From positions 1 through 64,000 of the forward strand of contig JAIRVP010000015.1 in the NCBI GenBank assembly GCA_031253835.1: a DNA stretch of 64,000 nt, read 5' to 3'. Source of the DNA: Burkholderia sp. (GTDB taxonomy: Bacteria; Pseudomonadota; Gammaproteobacteria; Burkholderiales; Burkholderiaceae). The notes under the pieces were generated by a model. That model worked only from the letters and a program-made list of their open reading frames with translations, was not told the origin of the DNA and ran no database searches. Position 1 is the first letter of the stretch, and each line of letters begins with the position of its first letter. Below, piece by piece: positions 25,078-35,544 of this stretch. The position numbers and the translations under genes were made by a program.

Positions 25078-26226
25078 TCAGCCTCCCTTCGTCACGATCG
25101 TCTTCCACGTGCCGCTCTTCACCTGGTACAGCGTCGACATCCCGCTCTTCAGCGAACCGTCGTTCGCGAACGAGATGCGGCCGGTGACGCCTTCGAAGTC
25201 GACCTTCTTCAGCGCCGGGCGATACACCTTGGGGTCGATCGAGCCGGCCGCCTGCATCGCCTTGATCGCCGCCCAGGCCGCGTCATAGCCGAACTGCGCG
25301 TACGACAGCACGTCGACGCCGAAGCGCTTCTTGAAGCGCTGCTCGAAATCCTTCCCCTGCGGCAGCTCGTCGAGCGGCTGGCCGTATTCCCATGCCATCG
25401 CGCCTTCGGCGGCCGGGCCCGCGATCTTGATGAACTCGTTGTCCTTCACGCCGCCGCCGCCGACGAACTGCGCGTTCAGCCCGAGCTGGCGCATCTGCTT
25501 GATGAAGTTCGCGGCGAGCGAATCGAGGCCGCCGAAGAAGATCAGGTCGGGGTTCTTGCCCTTCAGGCTCGTGATCTGCGCGCGGAAGTCGACCGCCTGG
25601 TTGCTGGTGAACTCGCGGCCGATGATGTTCCCGCCGGCGGCCTTCACGGCCTTCTCGAACTCGTCGGCCTCGCCCTGGCCGAACGCGGTGCGGTCGTCGA
25701 TGATCGCGATGCGCTTCGCCTTCGTCACGTCGACCGCGTACTTGCCCGCGTTGCCGGCGTTCTGGCCGTCGGTCGCGATCACCATGAACATGTTCGCGAG
25801 CCCGCGCGACGTGAGTGTCGGGTTGGTCGCGGCCGGGTCGATCACCGGGATGCCGGCCTTGTCGTAGACGACCGACGCCGGAATCGTCGTCCCCGAGTTG
25901 AAGTGACCGACCACGACCGACACGTTCTGGTCGACCAGCGCCTGCGCGGCCTGCACGCCGATGCGCGGATCGGCCTGGTCGTCCTGCACGACGAGATTGA
26001 AGTGGGCCGGCTTGCCGGCGATCTGCACCTTCTGCGCGGCCGCATCGTCGAGCGCGAGCTGCACGCCGTTCTGCAGATCCTTGCCGTAGCCGGCATTCAC
26101 GCCCGTGAGCGGCGCGGCGAAGCCGACCTTCACGTCGGTTGCGTCGGCCGCCTGGGCGGCCTGTTGCGAGAGGAGGGCAAGCGCGGATGCAATCGACACC
26201 GACAGCAGGGAATGACGGAATTTCAT
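25078..26226 (-). CDS. Branched-chain amino acid ABC transporter binding protein
   Basis: 382 aa; ATG at 26226 after AGAGGAAC. A Sec signal peptide (1-26, ending AQAAD) precedes a type I periplasmic binding fold: VKVGFAAPLTGVNAGYGKDL, VVVGHFNSGTTIPAS, and IAIIDDRTAFGQGEADEF. This is the LivK/LivJ family. No permease or ATPase gene is adjacent, so it must use components encoded elsewhere; real substrate may be Leu/Ile/Val or another small metabolite. Confidence 0.93.
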   Translation of the reverse strand: MKFRHSLLSVSIASALALLSQQAAQAADATDVKVGFAAPLTGVNAGYGKDLQNGVQLALDDAAAQKVQIAGKPAHFNLVVQDDQADPRIGVQAAQALVDQNVSVVVGHFNSGTTIPASVVYDKAGIPVIDPAATNPTLTSRGLANMFMVIATDGQNAGNAGKYAVDVTKAKRIAIIDDRTAFGQGEADEFEKAVKAAGGNIIGREFTSNQAVDFRAQITSLKGKNPDLIFFGGLDSLAANFIKQMRQLGLNAQFVGGGGVKDNEFIKIAGPAAEGAMAWEYGQPLDELPQGKDFEQRFKKRFGVDVLSYAQFGYDAAWAAIKAMQAAGSIDPKVYRPALKKVDFEGVTGRISFANDGSLKSGMSTLYQVKSGTWKTIVTKGG

Positions 26227-26599
26227 GTTGTTCCTCTTGTTCGACACCTGCGAGTGGGTACCGCGCGCGTCCGGGCGGGCCGGGCGCGTGCGACGGGCGG
26301 GCGGTTCGACCGCTTCTCGGAATCGGGCGGGGAGGCCGGCATCGTGATCTTCGGAAGCATCTCCCGTCAGGCTCCGTGAAGAGCCCCGATCGCCTCGATA
26401 TATAGGTCGCCGATATGCCCGGGTCTTGGCAATTTGCCGCGCATTCGGTGCGGATTTGCGCATAGCTTCCGCGCGGGCGGGGCCGGCCGGTATCGGGAGT
26501 TTCCCGTCGCGGATTGAACGGGCGAAGCGGAGGGAAGGCGGGGGGCGAGACAAAAACGCGGCGCGGCCCGCCGGGGGCCGCGCCGCGCAGGTGCTACCG
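26227..26599. other. Intergenic: livK-like promoter region and plcN terminator
   Basis: 373 nt without a gene. The minus-strand terminator of plcN is at 26552-26587. The remainder should hold the promoter of the binding-protein gene; no clear -35/-10 pair is visible. Confidence 0.6.
26552..26587 (-). terminator. Terminator of plcN
   Basis: On the minus strand CGCGGCGCGGCCC pairs with GGGCCGCGCCGCG and is followed by five T (AAAAA at 26552-26556 on the plus strand). It is 13 nt below the plcN stop. Confidence 0.8.
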
Positions 26600-28744
26600 T
26601 CAGTCGGACAGCGCGTCCGATGCGGCTTCGGCGTCGTCGTGCGACGCGTGCGTGCGGATCAGCGGATCGCTGGTGCTCGGGCGGCCCGTTTCGACGTGGC
26701 CCGCGAAGCGGCGCAGGAAGCCGAGCAGCCGGCCGTCGCTGACGGTCAGGTCGTACCAGCCGTGGCTGCCGCGCAGGTCCCAGTAGTCGTCGACGTGCGC
26801 GCCCGGCGCGAGGTCGAACGTGCGCGAGCGGTCGGGGCCGTACGCGTTCGTGACCTTGAGCCGCACGGCCTTGTGGCCACGGTTCATCAGGCGCAGCGTG
26901 ATGTTGCCGTTCACGACGTCATAGCCGTAGATCACCTCGGGGTTCACGTTCGCGCTGCCGACGCCGGTTGCGAACGGGCCGCGGAAATGGCAGTAGAAGC
27001 CGTTCGGGCCGTACACGTCGAGGTCGTACAGGCCGAGCGAGGCCGCTGCACTCCACGTATCGGCGACCCGCTTGCCGGCTTCGACCGTGTACGCCCACGG
27101 GCCGTCGAGACGGTTGCGCGACTGGACCTGGAACGCGGCGCCCGCACGGCCCGTGTTCGCGAAAGTCAGCCGGAACTGGCCGTTCACGGATTCGACGCGG
27201 CCGTGCACGAACAGCTCGTACGGCAGCGCGCGCGCCGGACGCAGCCCGGCCTCCTGCTTCGGCAGCTTCTGCAGCACCGGCGGCACCGGGATGTAGTCGG
27301 GGTGACGGTTGCGGTCGGGCGGCGCGTAGCTGCTCGTGTCGGGCAGCGTCGGCCAGGCGGCATCGGACGTCGCGAAGTCGAACGCGGCGGTCAGGTCGCC
27401 GCACACCGTGCGGCGCCACGGCGACACGTTGGCGGCCGTGACCGGGTATTGCGCGCCGAACCGTGCCTCGATGAATTGCAGCAGCGACGTGTGGTCGAAG
27501 GTCTGCGAGCAGACCCAGCCGCCCTTGGTCCACGGCGACACGACGAGCATCGGCACGCGCGGCCCGAGCCCGTACGGGCCGGCCATGTGCGACGCGTCGC
27601 CGGCGAACACCTCGTTGGTCGTCGCGACCGTCGACAGCCCGTTGTCGCGCGACTGCGGGGCGAACGGCGGCTGCACGTGGTCGAAGAAGCCGTCGTTTTC
27701 GTCGTACGTGATGAACAGCGCGGTCTTGCTCCACACGTCCGGATTCGACACGAGCGCCTTCAGCACCTGCTCGATGTACCACGCGCCGTAGTTCGCGGGC
27801 CAGTTCGGGTGCTCGGAATACGCTTCCGGCGCGCAGATCCACGACACCTGCGGCAGCGTGCCGTTCTTCACGTCCTGCTGCAGCACGTCGAACAGCGTGC
27901 CGCCGGCGCTGATGTTGGTGCCGGTGCGCGCCTTGTCGTACAGCGGCGTGCCGGGCAGCGCGGTGCGGTACTGGTTGAAGTAGAGCAGCGAGTTGTCGCC
28001 GTAGTTGCCGATGTACGGGTTCTGCGTCCAGCCCCACGAGCCATTCGCGTCGAGTCCCGTGCCGACGTCCTGGTAGATCTTCCACGATACGCCGGCCTGT
28101 TCGAGCACTTCCGGATAGGTCGTCCAGCCGTAGCCCTTTTCCTCGTTGCCGAGCACCGGGCCGCCGCCCGTGCCGTCGTTGCCGACGTAGCCCGTCCACA
28201 TGTAGTAGCGGTTCGGGTCGGTCGAGCTCGGGATCGCGCAGTGGTACGCGTCGCAGATCGTGAATGCGTCGGCGAGCTGGTAGTGGAACGGGATGTCGTC
28301 GCGCTTCAGGTACGCCATCGTCGTGGTGCCCTTGTTCGGCACCCACTGGTCGTAGCGGCCTTTGTTCCACGCGGCGTGCATGTCCTGCCAGCCGTGCGGC
28401 AGGTCCTGCAGGAACTGCAGGCCGAGCTTGTCGGCGCCCGGGTGGAACGGCAGCAGTTCGGCCGGGCCGACCGGCTGGTGGAACACCGACTTGCCGTTCG
28501 CGAGGCGCAGCGGGCGCGGGTCACCAAAGCCGCGGACACCGCGCATCGTGCCGAAGTAGTGGTCGAACGAACGGTTCTCCTGCATCAGGATCACGATGTG
28601 TTCGATGTCGCGGATCGTGCCGGTGCGGCGGTTCGCGGGAATCGCGAGCGCATCGCGGATCACGGGCGGAAACAGGTTCAGCGCGGCAGCGCCGGCAGTG
28701 CCGGCGGCGACGCGCAGGAAGTCACGACGGTTCGATCGGGTCAT
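26600..28744 (-). CDS. plcN: Phospholipase C, phosphocholine-specific (Tat-exported)
   Basis: 714-aa secreted enzyme cleaving phosphatidylcholine-type lipids. A twin-arginine signal (SNRRDFLRVAAG, RR at 6-7) sends it out folded. The AcpA/phospholipase C catalytic domain follows: HIVILMQENRSFDHYFGTMR with catalytic Asn/His region, FTICDAYHCAIPSSTDPNR, and FITYDENDGFFDHVQPP. Two C-terminal beta domains of about 100 residues each complete the family architecture. It matches the Pseudomonas PlcH/PlcN and Burkholderia plc paralogues. Stands alone with its own terminator. Confidence 0.93.
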   Translation of the reverse strand: MTRSNRRDFLRVAAGTAGAAALNLFPPVIRDALAIPANRRTGTIRDIEHIVILMQENRSFDHYFGTMRGVRGFGDPRPLRLANGKSVFHQPVGPAELLPFHPGADKLGLQFLQDLPHGWQDMHAAWNKGRYDQWVPNKGTTTMAYLKRDDIPFHYQLADAFTICDAYHCAIPSSTDPNRYYMWTGYVGNDGTGGGPVLGNEEKGYGWTTYPEVLEQAGVSWKIYQDVGTGLDANGSWGWTQNPYIGNYGDNSLLYFNQYRTALPGTPLYDKARTGTNISAGGTLFDVLQQDVKNGTLPQVSWICAPEAYSEHPNWPANYGAWYIEQVLKALVSNPDVWSKTALFITYDENDGFFDHVQPPFAPQSRDNGLSTVATTNEVFAGDASHMAGPYGLGPRVPMLVVSPWTKGGWVCSQTFDHTSLLQFIEARFGAQYPVTAANVSPWRRTVCGDLTAAFDFATSDAAWPTLPDTSSYAPPDRNRHPDYIPVPPVLQKLPKQEAGLRPARALPYELFVHGRVESVNGQFRLTFANTGRAGAAFQVQSRNRLDGPWAYTVEAGKRVADTWSAAASLGLYDLDVYGPNGFYCHFRGPFATGVGSANVNPEVIYGYDVVNGNITLRLMNRGHKAVRLKVTNAYGPDRSRTFDLAPGAHVDDYWDLRGSHGWYDLTVSDGRLLGFLRRFAGHVETGRPSTSDPLIRTHASHDDAEAASDALSD

Positions 28745-29017
28745 GGTCGTTATCGTGCGGTAAAGGGGGAGCCGATTGGCGGGACCTACGGGAAGGGCGC
28801 GCTCCGGGGCGCAGGATGCGGCTGCGCCGGTTCGTGCCGCCGCGAGCATAGCGAGGAATCGGTGTCATTCATGTGAAGTCCGGAAACGTTTGCATGTGCG
28901 GCGAAGCGGCAGCGAAGTTGCATCGGGACGCGAAGCGTCCGCGGTCGTGGAGCAGCAGGGGAAGCGGGAAAGCGGCGCGAGCGGCACGCCGGCGGAGCGG
29001 AGGGCGATACCGGTGCG

Positions 29018-29878
29018 TCAGGCGTCGGTCACCCACGCGCCGAACCATTCGCTCGGGCGGGCGATCTCGTCCTGCGCGGCGACGAGTTCGAGTTCGTAGC
29101 GGCGCGCATCGTAGGTCGCCTTCACGACCGCATGCACGGCCGCGAGCGTGTGCTCGAACGCGGCGCGCACGGAGTCGCCGCGCAGCCGGCATGCGACGAA
29201 GATCGCGCTGGTCAGGTCGCCGACGCCGACCGGATGGCGCGGAAACGCATACAGCGGGCGCTGGCCGATCCACGCTTCGGTTTCGGTGACGGCGAGCATG
29301 TTGAAACGGTCGGCCGGACTGTTGCGGTCGTGCAGGTGCTTGACGAGGATGATCTGCGGGCCGCGGCGGATCAGCGAGCGGCACGCGTCGACGGCTTCGG
29401 CGACGGTCTCGATGCGCCGCCCGGCGAGCTTCTGCAGTTCGGTGTGGTTCGGCGACATGCCGTCCGCGAGCGCCGGCATCTCCTGCACGATGAATTCCTC
29501 GACGCCGGGCTCCGGCCGGATGCCGCCCGTCTGGCCCATCGCGGGATCGCAGAAGTACCACGCGTCCGGATTCATCGCCTTCACCGAGCGCACGATCTCG
29601 ACGGCCGCGCGTGCCTGCGGCGGCGACCCGAGGAAGCCGGACAGCACGGCGTCGCAGCGCTTGAGCGCGCCGATCGCGGCGATGCCGTCGACGAGCTGTT
29701 CCATCTTCGCGGCATCGATCGCGCTGCCGGCCCAATGGCCGTACTGCATGTGATTCGACAGCTGGACGGTGTTGAGCGGCCAGACGTTGACGCCCAGGCG
29801 CTGCATCGGGAACACGGCCGCACTGTTGCCGGCATGGCCGTAGATGACGTGCGACTGAATGCTGAGGACGTTTTTCAT
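29018..29878 (-). CDS. pdxY: Pyridoxal kinase
   Basis: 286-aa ribokinase-family enzyme phosphorylating pyridoxal to PLP in the salvage pathway. ATG at 29878 gives the family start [20 protein letters not shown]. Other motifs are [35 protein letters not shown] and the anion-hole region [15 protein letters not shown] with catalytic Asp. Length agrees with PdxY. Confidence 0.95.
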   Translation of the reverse strand: MKNVLSIQSHVIYGHAGNSAAVFPMQRLGVNVWPLNTVQLSNHMQYGHWAGSAIDAAKMEQLVDGIAAIGALKRCDAVLSGFLGSPPQARAAVEIVRSVKAMNPDAWYFCDPAMGQTGGIRPEPGVEEFIVQEMPALADGMSPNHTELQKLAGRRIETVAEAVDACRSLIRRGPQIILVKHLHDRNSPADRFNMLAVTETEAWIGQRPLYAFPRHPVGVGDLTSAIFVACRLRGDSVRAAFEHTLAAVHAVVKATYDARRYELELVAAQDEIARPSEWFGAWVTDA

Positions 29879-30052
29879 GGGAATCGCCTGCACGCGTTTC
29901 AGGGTCACGTCACACGATACCCGAGTTCGTCGCACGCGCGGAAGTCGCGCCGCACCGGAGTGTTGCGCGCCGTCGTCAGCGCGACCGCGTAGAATCGCGG
30001 GGCGCGTGGCGGCCCGGCTTGCCCGCGTGCGTCTCCAATCACCGTGATCGCC

Positions 30053-31114
30053 ATGCTTTCGATTTGCAAGATGTTGTCTGTTGCGCGCACCGTCGTGCTC
30101 GGCGCGGCTGCCGCCGCCGTGTGTGCGCTGCCTGCCGCGGCTGTCGCCGCACCGCCCGCCGGCAACGACGGGCCCGCGTACGGCCCGCGCCTGGAAGGGT
30201 TCACCTATCCGGCACCCGTGCACCTGTACGCGTTCGTGTCGCAGCGCGAAACCCTCGAGATGGCGTTTCTCGACGTGCAGCCCGCGCACCCGAACGGCCG
30301 GACCGTCGTGCTGCTGCACGGGAAGAACTTCTGCGCGGCCACCTGGGAGGACACGATCGGCGTGCTGAGCCGCGCCGGCTACCGCGTGATCGCGCCGGAC
30401 CAGATCGGCTTCTGCAAGTCGTCGAAGCCGGAGCGCTATCAATACACGTTCCAGCAACTCGCCCGCAACACGCATGCGCTGCTCGAATCGGTCGGCGTGA
30501 AGTCGGCGACGATCGTCGGCCACTCGACCGGCGGGATGCTCGCGATCCGCTATGCGCTGATGTATCCGAAGGCGACCGACCAGCTCGTGCTCGTGAACCC
30601 GATCGGCCTCGAGGACTGGAAGGCGCTCGGCGTGCCGCCGCTGTCGGTCGACTACTGGTATGCGCGCGAGCAGAAGACGACGGCCGACGGCATCCGCCGC
30701 TACGAGCAGAGCACGTATTACGCGGGCAAGTGGTCGCCGTCGTACGAGCGCTGGGTGCAGATGCTGGCCGGCATGTATCGCGGCGCCGGCCGCGACGCGG
30801 TCGCGTGGAACTCCGCGCTGATCTACGACATGATCCTCACGCAGCCGGTGGTCTATGAGCTCGGCGCGATCCGCGTGCCGACGCTGCTGATGATCGGCGA
30901 CAAGGACACGACCGCGATCGGCAAGGACGTGGCGCCGCCCGACGTGCACGCGAAGCTCGGCCGCTATCCGGAACTCGCGAAGCGCACGCAGGCCGCGATC
31001 CCCGGTGCGCAGCTCGTCGAATTCCCGGCGCTCGGGCACGCGCCGCAGATCCAGGATCCGGACGCGTTCCACAAGGCGCTGCTCGACGGGCTGGACGCCG
31101 TGCACCCGCAGTAA
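30053..31114 (+). CDS. Alpha/beta hydrolase, probably exported
   Basis: About 353 aa. Starts possible at GTG 30044, ATG 30053 and ATG 30071; all leave a signal peptide ([20 protein letters not shown]). Hydrolase motifs: [14 protein letters not shown] (oxyanion loop), nucleophile Ser in VGHSTGGM, Asp in IGDKDTTA, and catalytic His in LGHAPQIQ. Substrate unknown. Convergent with the next gene (36-nt gap). Confidence 0.9.
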   Translation: MLSICKMLSVARTVVLGAAAAAVCALPAAAVAAPPAGNDGPAYGPRLEGFTYPAPVHLYAFVSQRETLEMAFLDVQPAHPNGRTVVLLHGKNFCAATWEDTIGVLSRAGYRVIAPDQIGFCKSSKPERYQYTFQQLARNTHALLESVGVKSATIVGHSTGGMLAIRYALMYPKATDQLVLVNPIGLEDWKALGVPPLSVDYWYAREQKTTADGIRRYEQSTYYAGKWSPSYERWVQMLAGMYRGAGRDAVAWNSALIYDMILTQPVVYELGAIRVPTLLMIGDKDTTAIGKDVAPPDVHAKLGRYPELAKRTQAAIPGAQLVEFPALGHAPQIQDPDAFHKALLDGLDAVHPQ

Positions 31115-31150
31115 CGCGGGGCAGGCCGCCGGCGGCGCGCGGTCGTGCCG

Positions 31151-32149
31151 TCAGCGCGCCTCGTTCGCGAGCTCGTCGCGAATCTGCGCGGTCAGTTCGA
31201 ACGAGCGCAGCCGCGCGGCGTGATCGTAGATCTGCGCGGTGACGATCAGCTCGTCGGCGCCCGTTTGCGCGATGCGGTCGCGCAGCTTGTCGCGCACCGT
31301 GTCGCGCGAGCCGACCGCCGCGAACGACAGCGAATGCGCGACGGTCGCGAGCTCGAGCTCGTTCGCCTCGAGCACGTCGACGGGCGGCGGCAGCTTGCCC
31401 GGCGTGCCGCGCCGCAGGTTGATGAACTGCTGCTGCAGCGACGTGAACAGGCGTCGTGCCTCGTCGTCGGTCTCGGCCGCGAACACGTTGACGCCGACCA
31501 TCGCGTGCGGCTTCGGCCACGCGGCCGACGGCCGGTACTGCGCGCGATAGATCTCGAGCGCGCGCATCAGGTAGTCCGGCGCGAAGTGCGACGCGAATGC
31601 GAACGGCAGCCCGAGCATCGCGGCGAGCTGGGCACTGAACAAACTCGAACCCAGCAGCCACACCGGCACGTCGAGCCCCGCGCCGGGCACCGCACGCACG
31701 CGCTGGCCGGGCACCGGCTCCGTGAAGTAGCGCTGCAGCTCGGCGACGTCGTCCGGAAACGAGTCGGCGCTGCCGATCAGGTCGCGGCGCAGCGCGCGCG
31801 ACGTGGTCTGGTCGGTGCCGGGCGCGCGGCCGAGGCCGAGGTCGATGCGCCCCGGATACAGCGATGCCAGCGTGCCGAACTGCTCGGCGATCACGAGCGG
31901 CGCATGGTTCGGCAGCATGATGCCGCCCGAGCCCACGCGAATCGTCTGCGTTGCACCCGCGACGTGGCCGATCACGACGGCGGTGGCCGCGCTCGCGATA
32001 CCCGGCATGTTGTGATGCTCGGCCAGCCAGTAGCGCTGGTAGCCCCAGCGCTCCGCGTGCTGCGCGAGATCGACGGTGTTGCGGAACGCCTGGGAGGCGT
32101 CGGCGCCGGCCGGAATGGGGGCGAGATCGAGTACGGAAAACGGTGTCAT
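31151..32149 (-). CDS. Luciferase-like flavin monooxygenase
   Basis: 332-aa LLM-class protein of the YhbW/MsnO8 type. Family sequence: [74 protein letters not shown]. These TIM-barrel enzymes use FMNH2 supplied by a reductase. No reductase is nearby and the substrate is not predictable. Confidence 0.92.
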   Translation of the reverse strand: MTPFSVLDLAPIPAGADASQAFRNTVDLAQHAERWGYQRYWLAEHHNMPGIASAATAVVIGHVAGATQTIRVGSGGIMLPNHAPLVIAEQFGTLASLYPGRIDLGLGRAPGTDQTTSRALRRDLIGSADSFPDDVAELQRYFTEPVPGQRVRAVPGAGLDVPVWLLGSSLFSAQLAAMLGLPFAFASHFAPDYLMRALEIYRAQYRPSAAWPKPHAMVGVNVFAAETDDEARRLFTSLQQQFINLRRGTPGKLPPPVDVLEANELELATVAHSLSFAAVGSRDTVRDKLRDRIAQTGADELIVTAQIYDHAARLRSFELTAQIRDELANEAR

Positions 32150-32788
32150 CGGGTGGCCTTCGAATGGGGGAGCGCGGTGATGCGCTTACGCAACAAATGC
32201 CAAGGATTTTGCCAAAGGGTTCCGGAACGTGCTGGCGACGCGCCGATACCCATGCGCCTTACAGGGGTGCAGGGTCGAATGCCTTGATTGTTGCAAAAAT
32301 CAAACCAATCGCTCGTTAATTACCAATCTTTACGGCGATTGGAAGTGAATCCGCAGCGACATACAAATTTGCACGAAACGTTTGATTTTCAAGACTGCAA
32401 TACGCCTGCAAAGTGCTTACGCTAATGTGAACGTGGCTGTGCCGATAAGGTTCGTCGAACACTCAGCTTTGCCGGAATTGCACCAGTCCGTTTCACGTAG
32501 TGCCGAGCGCGGGGTGCCGCAGACTGCTAAAATCCGGCGCCTGCCCATGTTGTGCCGATGGTAGCCATTCGAGTCTTCCCGCATCCCGTCCGGGCCTTGC
32601 GCGGAGAGATGCCACGCGAAGCCGGGCATGGCCGTACCCGTTGAACGGGTCGTGCCTCCCCCCATTACAGACGCTGCTGGAACAAGGAGTCGGGTCGTGC
32701 CCGCGTTCGTCGTAGTCGGAATACCGCATCACGCTCAATCACGCTCAAGCGTTCTCCATGGCGTTCAGGTCGCCGGGAGGCGCTGCGC
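32150..32788. other. Intergenic region upstream of hpnI, no gene seen
   Basis: 639 nt without a convincing reading frame. The part 32275-32430 is clearly richer in A and T than the genome around it, which suits a promoter region serving hpnI or the divergent monooxygenase gene. No hairpin with T tail, tRNA or riboswitch was recognised. Confidence 0.6.
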
Positions 32789-33964
32789 ATGACGCCAACC
32801 GCAACGCTGCTCGACTGGCTCCTGATCGTGTTCACGCTGGCCGCGGCCGGCTATGCGCTCGTCGCCGCGTTCGCGCCGCGGCCGCGCACGCCGCGCACCG
32901 CTGCGCGCGACGGTTTCGAGCCGGTCAGCGTGCTCAAGCCGCTGTGCGGCGCGGAGCCGCACCTGTACGAAAACCTCGCGACCTTCTGCGAGCAGCGCCA
33001 TCCGCGTTATGAGGTGCTGTTCGGCGTCGCGTCGTCGGCCGATCCGGCGATCGCCGTCGTCGAGCGGCTGCGCGCCGATTACCCCGAGTGCGACATCACG
33101 CTGGTGATCGACGCGCGCGTGCACGGCAAGAACCTGAAGGTCAGCAACCTGATCAATCTCGCCGCGCGCGCGAAATACGGCCGTATCGTGATCGCGGACA
33201 GCGACATCGCGGTGCAGCCCGACTATCTGGAGCGCGTGACGGCGCCGCTCGCCGACGTGTCGGTCGGTGTCGTCACGTGCCTGTATCATGCGCGCAGTGT
33301 CGGCGGGTTCTGGACGCGGATCGGCGCGCAATTCGTCGACGCATGGTTCGCGCCGTCGGTGCGGATTACGCACCTCGGCCGCTCGAGCCGCTTCGGCTTC
33401 GGCGCGACGCTCGCGCTGACGCGCGACACGCTCGACCGGATCGGCGGCTTTTTCGCGCTGAAGGACGAGCTGGCCGACGATTTCTGGCTGGCCGAATTGC
33501 CGCGCCGCCTCGGGCGGCGCACCGTGTTGTCGGAGGTCGAGGTCGCGACCGACGTGATCGAGCCGTCGTTCGGGCCGTTGTGGCACCGCGAGACGCGCTG
33601 GCTGCGCACGATCCGTTCGCTGAATCCGGCCGGTTTCGCGTTCCTGTTCATTACGTTTACGGTGCCGTGGCTCGCGATCGGCGCGGCGCTCGCGCTGCGT
33701 CTCGACGGCACCTTCGCCGGCACGCTGGCGGGCGCGGCGGCCGCGGTCGGCGCATTCGGGCGGCTCGTGCTGCATGCGCGCGGCGAAGATGGCTGGCGCG
33801 CGTTCTGGCGCGACTTGCCGCTCGTCGCGGTGCGCGACACGCTGCTCGCGCTCGAGTGGCTCGCGGCCGTGTTCGGCACGCACGTCGTGTGGCGCGGCGC
33901 AAGGATGACGGTCGTCGGCGGCGAACGCGCGACGGCCGCGGTGGAAGCAGTGGACGGCCGCTAG
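32789..33964 (+). CDS. hpnI: Hopanoid biosynthesis glycosyltransferase HpnI
   Basis: 391-aa membrane-associated GT2 enzyme that adds N-acetylglucosamine to bacteriohopanetetrol. An N-terminal helix (about 8-28) is followed by the GT2 domain: PVSVLKPLCGAEPHLYENL, VIADSDIAVQPDYLE (DxD) and ELADDFWLAELPRRLGRR (Q/RxxRW-like region). Two or three C-terminal membrane helices complete it. First of hpnIJKL in order. Confidence 0.93.
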   Translation: MTPTATLLDWLLIVFTLAAAGYALVAAFAPRPRTPRTAARDGFEPVSVLKPLCGAEPHLYENLATFCEQRHPRYEVLFGVASSADPAIAVVERLRADYPECDITLVIDARVHGKNLKVSNLINLAARAKYGRIVIADSDIAVQPDYLERVTAPLADVSVGVVTCLYHARSVGGFWTRIGAQFVDAWFAPSVRITHLGRSSRFGFGATLALTRDTLDRIGGFFALKDELADDFWLAELPRRLGRRTVLSEVEVATDVIEPSFGPLWHRETRWLRTIRSLNPAGFAFLFITFTVPWLAIGAALALRLDGTFAGTLAGAAAAVGAFGRLVLHARGEDGWRAFWRDLPLVAVRDTLLALEWLAAVFGTHVVWRGARMTVVGGERATAAVEAVDGR

Positions 33965-34119
33965 GGCCGTCGATCGAACCCGGCCCGAGGGCCGAGACGC
34001 GCTGCACGGCGAAGCCGCGTGGCGCGACATGACAGAGAGGCGGGCGCCGGTACGGCGGCCCGCGGTTTTTTGACTGATTCGTTGTAACGAAACGAACTAT
34101 GCAGGCTACCGGAGCATTC

Positions 34120-35541
34120 ATGAAAACGCTGTTCTTGCAGGCCCCTTCGTATGACGGCTTCGACGGCGGAGCCGGCTCGCGCTATCAGGCGAAGCGCGAA
34201 ATCCGTTCCTTCTGGTATCCGACGTGGCTCGCGCAGCCGGCCGCGCTCGTGCCGGGCAGCCGCGTCGTCGATGCGCCGGCCGACGGCCTGTCGGTCGAGG
34301 AAACGCTGAAGATCGCCAACGACTACGACCTCGTGATCATCCACACGAGCACGCCGTCGTTCCCGACCGATGCGATGTTCGCGCAGGATCTGAAGAAGAT
34401 GAAGCCGTCGATGCTGGTCGGCATGGTGGGCGCGAAGGTGATGGTCGATCCGCACAACTCGCTCACGGCGAGCGAGGCCATCGACTTCGTGTGCCGCGAG
34501 GAATTCGACTACACCTGCAAGGAAATCGCCGAAGGCATTCCGTTCCCGCAGATCAAGGGTTTGAGCTGGCGCGCGAAGGACGGCTCGATCGAGCACAACG
34601 AAGCGCGTCCGATCCTCGAGAACATGGACGAACTGCCGTTCGTCGCGCCCGTCTACAAGCGCGACCTGAAGATCGACAACTACTTCATCGGCTACCTGAA
34701 CTATCCGTACGTATCGATCTACACGGGCCGCGGCTGCAAGTCGCGCTGCACGTTCTGCCTGTGGCCGCAGACGGTCAGCGGCCATCGCTACCGCACGCGC
34801 TCGGTCGAGAACGTGATCGCGGAAGCGAAGTGGATCCGCGACAACATGCCGGAAGTGAAGGAACTGATGTTCGACGACGACACCTTCACCGACGACCTGC
34901 CGCGCGCCGAAGCCATCGCCATCGGCCTGGGCAAGCTCGGCATGACGTGGTCGTGCAACGCGAAGGCGAACGTGCCGTACAAGTCGCTGAAGATCATGAA
35001 GGAAAACGGGCTGCGCCTGCTGCTGGTCGGCTTCGAATCCGGCGACGACCAGATCCTCGTGAACATCAAGAAGGGCGTGCGCACCGATTTCGCGCGCCGC
35101 TTCAGCGCGGACTGCAAGAAGCTCGGCATCAAGATCCACGGCACCTTCATCCTCGGCCTGCCGGGCGAGACGCAGGAAACCATCAAGAAGACGATCGAGT
35201 ACGCGAAGGAAATCAATCCGCACACGATCCAGGTGTCGCTCGCCGCGCCGTATCCGGGCACGACGCTCTACAAGCAGGCCGTCGAGAACGGCTGGATGGA
35301 AGAGAACAAGACCATCAACCTGGTCAGCAAGGAAGGCGTGCAGCTCGCGGCGATCGGCTATGCGCACCTGTCGCGCGACGAGATCTATCACCATCTCGAG
35401 CAGTTCTATCGCCAGTTCTACTTCCGTCCGTCGAAGATCTGGGAAATCGTCCGCGAGATGCTGACGAGCTGGGACATGATGAAGCGCCGTCTGCGCGAAG
35501 GCGTCGAGTTCTTCCGCTTCCTGCGCGCACACGAGGCGTAA
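34120..35541 (+). CDS. hpnJ: Hopanoid biosynthesis radical SAM protein HpnJ
   Basis: 473-aa enzyme, start ATG 34120 after GGAG (ATG at 34099 has no ribosome site). The N-terminal B12-binding-like domain (about 1-160) leads into a radical SAM barrel with cluster motif GRGCKSRCTFC (CxxxCxxC). FDDDTFTDD and GTFILGLPGETQET are typical. HpnJ is needed for the cyclitol ether side chain, a ring contraction from the glucosamine intermediate. It lies between hpnI and hpnK, three nt before hpnK. Confidence 0.95.
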   Translation: MKTLFLQAPSYDGFDGGAGSRYQAKREIRSFWYPTWLAQPAALVPGSRVVDAPADGLSVEETLKIANDYDLVIIHTSTPSFPTDAMFAQDLKKMKPSMLVGMVGAKVMVDPHNSLTASEAIDFVCREEFDYTCKEIAEGIPFPQIKGLSWRAKDGSIEHNEARPILENMDELPFVAPVYKRDLKIDNYFIGYLNYPYVSIYTGRGCKSRCTFCLWPQTVSGHRYRTRSVENVIAEAKWIRDNMPEVKELMFDDDTFTDDLPRAEAIAIGLGKLGMTWSCNAKANVPYKSLKIMKENGLRLLLVGFESGDDQILVNIKKGVRTDFARRFSADCKKLGIKIHGTFILGLPGETQETIKKTIEYAKEINPHTIQVSLAAPYPGTTLYKQAVENGWMEENKTINLVSKEGVQLAAIGYAHLSRDEIYHHLEQFYRQFYFRPSKIWEIVREMLTSWDMMKRRLREGVEFFRFLRAHEA

Positions 35542-35544
35542 TCC

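Noticed and set aside
32493..32738. Short minus-strand open frame in the gap before hpnI
   Set aside because: No ribosome-binding site and no protein-like composition; two other overlapping frames are equally open.
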